Assembly (NCBI GenBank): GCA_003550325.1
Contig: QKWP01000045.1
Coordinates: 168,828 to 232,827, forward strand
Length of the DNA: 64,000 nucleotides
Origin: Gigaspora rosea
Taxonomy: Eukaryota; Glomeromycota; Glomeromycetes; Diversisporales; Gigasporaceae
Direction of reading: 5' to 3'
Below are positions 57,579 through 64,000 of the stretch, one piece after another. Every line of letters starts with the position of its first letter. The first letter of the stretch is position 1. The notes below the pieces were generated by a model. That model saw only the letters and a list, made by a program, of their open reading frames with translations. It did not search any database and was not told the DNA's origin. Position numbers and translations under genes: made by a program.

Positions 57579-57817
57579 TCCAGTGTAACTATTAAGATAG
57601 GAGAGCATATACGTTTTACCAATTTAACTCTAATAGTTACTAGGAAATAAGTTTCTGATTTACTCAAATAAAGGTCTCTTCAACACTATACTAGCTTACT
57701 TCCTTTATTTTTCTTCTACCTGTATTGTATTGTATTGTATTGTATTACTGTTGGATTCAATTGTATTGGGTCGTGGTCGATTTCTTTATTGAAGTCAAAT
57801 TCATTCGTTTATACATT
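57579..57817. repeat. dispersed repeat, copy 2, inverted relative to 4497-4678
   Basis: The reverse complement matches 4497-4678 in block order. A TATTG microsatellite near 57725-57748 interrupts the match and is absent from copy 1. Confidence 0.7.
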
Positions 57818-58034
57818 TGAATTTAATATACAACATGCTATATGTTGTTTGGCATATTAACGTGTTGTTTAACACGCTACATGATGGTACAACTAAGCCT
57901 AGCATGTTGACGTGCTATTGAGAAAGTTTATAATCCACGCCCCTTAGCATGCATACGTGCTAACACTTTAACTTGATTTTACACAAATTTTGACTAACAT
58001 TTAATGAATTATACAAAAATAGAAATAAAGTTAT
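57818..58034. other. short AT-rich spacer with iterated GCATGTTGACGTG-type phrases
   Basis: Phrases such as CATATTAACGTGTTG, CATGTTGACGTGCT and CATGCATACGTGCTAACA repeat between 57850 and 57965. No gene. Confidence 0.4.
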
Positions 58035-58996
58035 CTATACTAAATAAAGAGAAGATCTATCTATGGAGGGGTAAACTACTCGAAAGTTCGAATCTTTTAA
58101 TGTCACAATTTCAAATTGTGACACCAGTTCATCTAAATCATAATATTTGACTATACCCACATAATTCAAAGTGCAGTATCTAATTAGCACTTTAGTATTT
58201 TTCTCACTATTAAGGTTACTGCTACTGATTAACAGTTTTTTTAAAGGTGCATTGCAAAGATCAAGCAAAATATCAATAAATGAATCTAGTAAAATATCTG
58301 GTATACCAAGAGCTATGTCAAGATATTGCAAAGTTGATGGTAATATTTTAGCAAATTAAATAACTCGTATTAAATAAAGAGAAGATCTATCTACGGAGGG
58401 GGTAAACTACTCAGAAGTTCGAATCTTTTAATGTCACAATGTCACCAGGTCACCTAAATCATAATATTTGACTATACCCACATAATTCAAAGTTCTGATT
58501 TAATTAGCGCTTTAGTATTTTTCTCACTATTAAGGTTACACTACTGATTAACAGTTTTTTTAAAGGTGCATTGCAAAGATCAAGCAAAATATCAATAAAT
58601 AAATCTAGTAAAATATCTGGTATACCAAGAGCTATGTCAAGATATTGCAAAGTTGATGGCAATATTTTAGCAAATTAAATAACTCGTATTAAATAAAGAG
58701 AAGATCTATCTACGGAGGGGGTAAACTACTCAGAAGTTCGAATCTTTTAATGTCACAATGTCACCAGGTCACCTAAATCATAATATTTGACTATACCCAC
58801 ATAATTCAAAGTTCTGATTTAATTAGCGCTTTAGTATTTTTCTCACTATTAAGGTTACACTACTGATTAACAGTTTTTTTAAAGGTGCATTGCAAAGATC
58901 AAGCAAAATATCAATAAATAAATCTAGTAAAATATCTGGTATACCAAGAGCTATGTCAAGATATTGCAAAGTTGATGCCAATATTTTAGCAAATTG
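58035..58996. repeat. three tandem 319-330 bp copies of the LRR C-terminal coding unit
   Basis: GAAGATCTATCTA(C/T)GGAGG marks the units at 58051, 58381 and 58700. The second and third copies are nearly identical and share a small deletion relative to the first, so the last duplication is recent. Confidence 0.92.
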
Positions 58997-59370
58997 CACA
59001 ACTCATATTTTTCTTTCTTCTTTTGGTGTGTAGTAAGCATACCCTAATGAGAAAAATTGAAGCTTTTGTAAATTGCTAATAAGCTCTAGGAATTGTGTGA
59101 AAAGTCCAATATCTGCAATGTAGAGGTATATAATATTGGACAAAAGGACTTAAGTACCTCTAATAATAATAATTTTTCCTGAATTAATATTTTTCCTGTT
59201 TAATTTTTAATCGTTGTAAAAATATTCCATTCGTTTCTAAAATTTATACTATAATCATTACATCAATGTGACAATAAGATATCTCTAAAGTACTAATATT
59301 ATAATCTAATATTTTCAATAGTTCCGTATCACAATCCAAAATATGCAACGTCTTTAAATTTTTAGAACAA
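58035..59370 (-). pseudogene. degraded F-box/LRR-type host gene inside the MULE, C-terminal part triplicated
   Basis: Read on the minus strand from 59370: N-L-K-T-L-H-I-L-D-C-D-T-E-L-L (about 59355-59310), then E-I-S-Y-C-H-I-D, scraps of L-Q-K-L-Q-F-F, then L-P-S-T-L-Q-Y-L-D-I-A-L-G-I, N-A-P-L-K-K-L-L-I, T-L-N-Y-V-G and F-E-I-V-T-L-K. The L-x-x-L-x-L rhythm, the C-N-A-P-L-K-x-L-L-I block and the tail pattern match the leucine-rich C termini of F-box-like proteins expanded in Rhizophagus. No F-box start is visible, so the gene is partial. The last 98 codons are open in the lowest copy (58035-58331). The C-terminal unit occurs three times in tandem (about 58035-58364, 58365-58683 and 58684-58996). 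It lies opposite to the transposase and looks captured rather than belonging to the MULE. Confidence 0.65.
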
Positions 59371-60288
59371 TAGCACCAGCAAAACGACAGCTCCAAAGAA
59401 CAACAGTACCAATACTAGAGAAAATGTGGCTTCAAAGTGCGACAACAGCAAAACAATAATGACAACACCAGCAAAACGATGGCTCCAAACTGTGACAATA
59501 CCAACGAAACAATGACAACACCAGTAAACGGCGGTTCTAAAAAAAAGCAAACTGATTAGTAAAAAAGAAAAAGAACTAAAAAAATAATATAAACAAAAAA
59601 TCTATTTATTTTGTAGATCCATGTAACCAAGATGTAAACAAATCTGTACCTGTGATATTATACTCCACCGCACTTTGCACCATGGTGCGAGTGCACAAAA
59701 TATATTTTACCTATACTAAAATAATAAAAAAAAAGAAAGAAATAAAAAAAATTGAATCACTTATTTTTATACCCGCTCTGTGTAACTAGTAATCATCACT
59801 ACCAGTTATTTAAAGTAAATATCATTTTTATATATATTACGATTTATTTATTTTATTAATATGATATTTTTTTAATAATTTATTTAATACAAATATTTTT
59901 TAAAAAAATAATAATTTTTTTAACGATTTTTTTAAAAAAAATAATGATATTTTTAATGATCTTTTTTTAAAAAAATAACAATTTTTTTAATAACATTTTT
60001 AACAAAGTTTTTTTAAAAAAAATAATGATTTTTTTAATGATATTTTTAATGCCCTTTTTTTTAAAAAAAAATAAAAATACTGATTTTTTTAAAATTTTTT
60101 TTAAAAAATAATGAATTTTTAATGATTTTTTTTAAAAAAATAATATTTTTTTATTTTTTTAATTAGATTTTTTAATATGATTTTCTTATAAATATGATTT
60201 TTTATTTATTTATTTTATTTTTATAACAATATATATAATACGAGTATTAATTATTTTTTAAAATATGTACGTATCCAATTTTATCACA
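59371..60288. other. MULE interior: purine-rich repeats and A/T tandem repeats
   Basis: 59370-59540 has repeated ACACCAGCAAAACGA and GGCTCCAAA phrases. 59860-60180 is a tandem array of TTTTTTAAAAAAAATAATGA-like units of about 40 bp. No gene. Confidence 0.6.
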
Positions 60289-60342
60289 TTGTGATTATTA
60301 AGATGCATGATTGATTATGTGGGTACAAGGCTTTAGCAGACC

Positions 60343-60534
60343 AGGACCCCGAAGAACTCTGATACAACTCAGATGATTTTAAAAAAGGAAATTTTGCATA
60401 AAAATTTATCAAACATTGCATTTTTATATAGTAAATTTTCAAATTTTGCTCTATTTTATACATCTATTTGGCTAAAATACTGCTAAAATTATACAAACTC
60501 AAATATGAGTTGTATCAGGGTTCTTTAGGGTTCT
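60343..60534. mobile_element. 8-bp-TSD MITE (AGGACCC family), copy 2
   Basis: The flanking octamers AGCAGACC (60335-60342) and AGCGGACC (60535-60542) agree at 7 of 8. It is collinear with 33136-33326. It inserted in the right terminal repeat of the MULE, so it is younger than that insertion. Confidence 0.9.
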
Positions 60535-60543
60535 AGCGGACCT

Positions 60544-61250
60544 CTAATTATAACTGTAAGCTTGCTACAATAAACTTTGATATATGTATTTCTCAACTGT
60601 GTTCAGAATAGTATATAGTTAATGAAATATCCAAACTACAAGAATCTGACTTAGATAATACTTATACAATATCACAAAAATCAAAATTTACTGATATAAT
60701 TCTTTATAGAAAATGGACAATACAACAAGTAAAAAAACCAAATTAATAATAACAAATCCTCTTCGAGATCTTATAAATACATATTCTAATAATTTAAAAG
60801 TATATGCTGCAATAATTAATATAAGAATTGAATTTTATAAATATATTATTTATAAAATTCTGAATAATGACAGCAATTATACTCAAATTAAATCACATAT
60901 TGGTAATATTGTAGAAATTAATGAAGTAGAAGAAGATCAAGCCTATGCTATTGTTAAAGCTATTTTTAGACATAAAGTGAATAATAGTAATTTTTATTCT
61001 TTTTTAATTTTACAATAGTTTAAATACTTAGGATACCTTTATATTATCTGCAAAAACCAGATAAAAAATGGTTTAAAGTATTTCCTGCAAGCTATGTTAA
61101 TAAAATACCAAAGAATTATTTTATTCATGCTTGTACTAATAGTTGTGTTGAAAATAGTCATAATAGTAACAATCGAAAATATTTAAAAAATATTTTTTAT
61201 TACAATATAATAAAATTTATTAAATTTAGCAATGCTATAATTTTATAAAT
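60544..61250 (+). pseudogene. Plavaka-like transposase, 3' part, displaced by the MULE
   Basis: This continues the gene left of the MULE. After the 9-bp duplication come scraps including L-Q-E-S-D-L-D-N-T-Y-T-I-S-Q. The open frame 60713-61018 begins M-D-N-T-T-S-K-K-T-K and includes A-Y-A-I-V-K-A-I-F-R-H-K and N-F-Y-S-F-L-I. In another frame follow W-F-K-V-F-P-A-S-Y-V-N and K-I-P-K-N-Y-F-I-H-A-C-T. The A-I-V-K-A-I-F-x-H-K plus W-F-x-x-x-P...I-P-K-x-x-F-x-H-x-C pattern resembles what I recall of the C-terminal region of Plavaka-type transposases; this is recollection, not a search. Stops and frame changes are present. Confidence 0.5.
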
Positions 61251-61530
61251 ATTTTAAATTAATAAATATAACAACAATCATTTAATACTTATAATCTTAA
61301 TATAACTATTTATATATGAACAAGCAGAAATAAGAAAATTAATTTAAAATCTTGAATATAAGTAACTAATCAGGTTCTAATAAATAGATTATCTAGCATA
61401 AAGAAATTGGTAAATATTTTGCTTTGTATATTCAGTTATCTTATTAAATAATATTTGAAAGTTAATTGAGTGATACAGTATAAATACATAAAATTATCTA
61501 ATATATTTGTACTCAAAATATTGACTTTTA

Positions 61531-61691
61531 GGGTTAAAGCATTAATTTAAATCTAAAATAATTAAAAGTGGTCAACTATTCTTGAGATATCAGTATTGCT
61601 AAATTACTACATATTTCTTCAAATAATACTGATATTTCAAGAATTATTAAGCTTTTTTTGATAATTTTTGGTTTAAATTAATACTTTAAAC
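61531..61691. repeat. palindromic element split by a hAT insertion
   Basis: GGGTTAAAGCATTAATTTAA is inverted at 61672-61691 (GTTTAAAGTATTAATTTAAA). Inner arms TTCTTGAGATATCAGTATT and AATACTGATATTTCAAGAA pair too. The hAT element 61692-63726 landed in its right end. Confidence 0.7.
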
Positions 61692-63726
61692 TAGGGTTCC
61701 GAAGTTCAGTTCAGTTCAATAGAGGTTCAGGTTCAGGTTCAATGAACCTAAACCTGAATCTGCTCTAAAAGTTCAATACTGAACTGAACCAGAACTTAAA
61801 ATTATTGAATATGAACCTGAACCTGAATTTAAAAAAAGTTCAGTTCTGGTTTAGTTCAAGGTTCATGAACATGTTCAGGTTCATAATATATGCAAATGTT
61901 TACCTAAATCGCAAAGTTAGAATCAATTAGTAAAATTTAGAGAATCATAGAAATTTGTATAATTTTATTAATAAAATTATACAAAATGCTATTATTTTCT
62001 CTAAATTTTACTAATTGATCTTAATTTCTTGCACTAAGTAAACTTGTTAAGCACTAAAAAATACAGTACATCAAATCAGTATATTTTATTTTACTTTTCT
62101 TAAAATTTGAAGAAAAGATGCTTAATTTTAGAAATTTTTATCAAAAATTCAAAATTAAGCATCTTTGACTCAAATTTTAAGGAAAATAAAATAAAATATA
62201 CCGTTATGATGTATTTATTGGTGCTAAACAAGTTTACTTAGATCAAGAAGTTATGATCAATTAGTAAAATTTAGAGAATAATAGAAATTTGTATAATTTT
62301 ATTAATAAAATTATAAAATTTCTATATTTCTCTAAATTTTAGTAATTGATCATAACTTTTTGATCTAAGTAAATTTGTTTAGCACCTAAAAATACATCAT
62401 ATGGTATATTTTATTTTTCTTAAAATTTGCATCAAAAATATTTAATTTTGTATTTTAATGAAAATTTCCAAAATTAAGCATTTTTTCTTCAAATTTTAAG
62501 AAAAGTAAAATAAAATATGCTGATTTGATGTATTTTTGGTGCTTAATAAGTTATTTAGTGCAAGAAATTAAGATTAATTAGTAAAATTTAGAGAATCATA
62601 GCATTTTGTATAATTTTATTAATGAAAATATACAAATTTCTATGATTCTCTAAATTTTACTAATTGATCATAACTTCTTGCACTAAGTAAACTTGTTAAG
62701 CACCAAAAAATACATCAAATCGGCATATTTTATTCTACTTTCTTAAAATTTTAAAAAAAGATGATTAATTTTGGAAATTTTTATCAAAAATTCAAAATTA
62801 AGTATCTTTGACGCAAATTTTAAGGAAAATAAAATAAAATATGCCGATTTGATATATTTTTTGGTGCTTAACATTTAATTAGATCAAGAAGCTATGATCA
62901 ATTAGTAAAATTTAGAGAATCATAGAAATTTGTATAATTTTATTAATAAAATTATACAAATTGCTATGATTCTCTAAATTTTACTAATTGATCATAACTT
63001 TTTGATCTAAGTAAACTTGTTTAGTACTAATAAATACATCATATCAGTCTATTTTATTTTCCTTAAAATTTGTGTCAAATATGCTTAATTTTGAATTTTT
63101 GATAAAAATATCCAAAATTTAGCATTTTTTCTACAAATTTTAAGAAAAGTAAAAATAAAATAAGCGAATTTGATGTATTTTTTGGTGCTTAACAAGTTTA
63201 CTTAGTGCAAGAAGTTATAATTAATTAGCAAAATTTAGAGAATAATAGAAATTTATATAATTTTATTAATAAAATTATACAAAATTCTATGATTCGCTAA
63301 ATTTTACTAACTGATTTATACTTCTCACTTTAAGTAAACTTGTTCAGCATCACAAAATACACATATTTTTATTCAGACTCAAATTAATTTGCAAAATTTA
63401 ACTAGCCTAACCAAACTTATGATTGAGTTTGAGTTTAGTATAAAGTTTTAATAATAAAATTTAGAGTTTGAGTCTGGTCTGGACCAGACCAAACCTGGAC
63501 CCAAACCTAGAATCACTAGTTCATATAAACACTAGACTGAACCTGAACATGTTCATGAACTTATGAACTGAACCTGAACTGAACCTGAACTAGCTCTAAA
63601 AGTTCAATACAGAACCTGAACCTGAACATGTTTTAAAAAATGTTCAGGTTCAGGTTCAATACTGAACCTGAACTTGAACCTGAACTTGCCCTAAGTTCAG
63701 TTCAGTTCGGGTTCATAGGAACACTA
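61692..63726. mobile_element. hAT-type element with GAACCTGAAC-iterated ends, 8-bp TSD
   Basis: CTTTAAAC is exactly duplicated at 61684-61691 and 63727-63734. The ends are TAGGGTTCCGAAG and, in reverse, TAGTGTTCCTATG. The first 190 and last 240 bases are iterated GTTCAGGTTCAGTTCAG and its complement. The 1.4-kb interior is a tandem array of palindromes. No transposase. Confidence 0.92.
61917..63345. repeat. tandem array of about 322-bp palindromic units
   Basis: Units start at about 61920, 62249, 62567, 62890 and 63213, the last incomplete. Each has two adjacent foldbacks. One is centred on TATAATTTTATTAATAAAAT with CAATTAGTAAAATTTAGAGA arms. The other is centred on TTTATCAAAAATTCAAAATT with AAGTAAACTTGTTAAGCACC arms. 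Copies differ by scattered substitutions. Confidence 0.9.
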
Positions 63727-63734
63727 CTTTAAAC

Positions 63735-64000
63735 CTCTTAAATATATACAAAGTAATGTATATAATGATTGATAATCATTTTATTTGCTACGAAAATTAA
63801 TTTAGTAATATTTAGTTATTGAATAATTTCTTTAAAAGATATAAATTTATCAAGTGCAATTAAAGATATTATTTAAAATAAGTTAATACTGTATTAATTG
63901 TTACCAATAATTAATAAAACATCATATAATTATAAACTTGAATAAATTTATTTAAAAAATATAATAAAATAAGTAGGGTCATTTGTTTTTTATAATATAA
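63735..64000. other. AT-rich end of window
   Basis: No gene or clear repeat recognised; it may belong to the element that held the Plavaka-like gene. Confidence 0.4.

Larger units (their letters stand above)
53475..60543. mobile_element. 7.07-kb Mutator-like element (MULE), 9-bp TSD, about 50-bp TIRs
   Basis: CTAATTATA is exactly duplicated at 53466-53474 and 60544-60552. The left end GGGTCCGCTAAAGCTTGTAC continues to about 53525 and is inverted at the right end (about 60289-60342, plus the last bases after a nested MITE). Identity is roughly 85 percent by eye. The content from left to right is: a broken MULE transposase (53967-55740), AT-rich sequence, purine-rich ACCAACGA repeats (56800-57390), a dispersed repeat (57579-57817), a degraded F-box/LRR gene on the opposite strand (58035-59370), simple A/T repeats and the nested MITE 60343-60534. 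It split a Plavaka-like transposase gene. Confidence 0.85.

Noticed and set aside
58171-58359. 62-codon plus-strand frame
   Set aside because: Antisense shadow of the LRR unit, which reads coherently on the minus strand.

Overview
This window is an AT-rich, gene-poor eukaryotic stretch built mostly from nested transposable elements. The best fit is an arbuscular mycorrhizal fungus (Glomeromycotina, Rhizophagus/Gigaspora type). That assignment is inference, resting on the very low GC, short GT-AG introns of about 90 nt, a degraded F-box/leucine-rich-repeat gene of the kind heavily expanded in these fungi, MULE and Plavaka-like transposases, and a small secreted cysteine-rich gene. No rRNA, tRNA, LTR retrotransposon, virus-like element or CRISPR array was found. 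A 303-base N gap lies at 28808-29110.

Layout. 1-9300: no convincing gene; a 1.3-kb hAT element with an 8-bp target duplication (5040-6348), a PIF/Harbinger-type MITE inside an older inverted-repeat element (6642-7702), a 135-bp near-perfect hairpin and a 49-bp minisatellite. 9388-9864: two-exon gene for a small secreted cysteine-rich protein whose reading frame does not run cleanly to the end. 12606-13410: hAT-type element with GGGTCGG-rich ends. 14630-16910: two related minus-strand genes of an unrecognised family, the only long intact ORFs here. 17918-20484: a multi-level nest of elements. 22296-26135: a broken hAT-like transposase gene in terminal inverted repeats, interrupted by a pogo-type element that itself carries another inverted-repeat element. 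26995-28670 and 39715-40515: two copies of one minisatellite locus with shared flanks. 30500-50940: many short non-autonomous elements with exact target duplications, plus two full copies and one partial copy of an unknown poly(A) retroposon. 50960-61250: a Plavaka-like transposase gene split by a 7.07-kb MULE (53475-60543) that has about 50-bp terminal repeats, a 9-bp target duplication, its own broken transposase and degraded F-box/LRR sequence. 61692-63726: a hAT-type element whose interior is a tandem array of palindromes.

Two patterns run through the window. First, at least seven elements share a TAG(T/G)G start and 8-bp target duplications, yet each has ends made of a different iterated short motif. 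Second, paired repeat copies differ largely by CpG to TpG/CpA changes, and the right two thirds look poor in CpG apart from young insertions, as expected where cytosine methylation decays transposons. Nesting gives a relative order of insertion at several places. Functional host coding capacity is small: the secreted cysteine-rich gene, the minus-strand pair and perhaps one 58-codon ORF.
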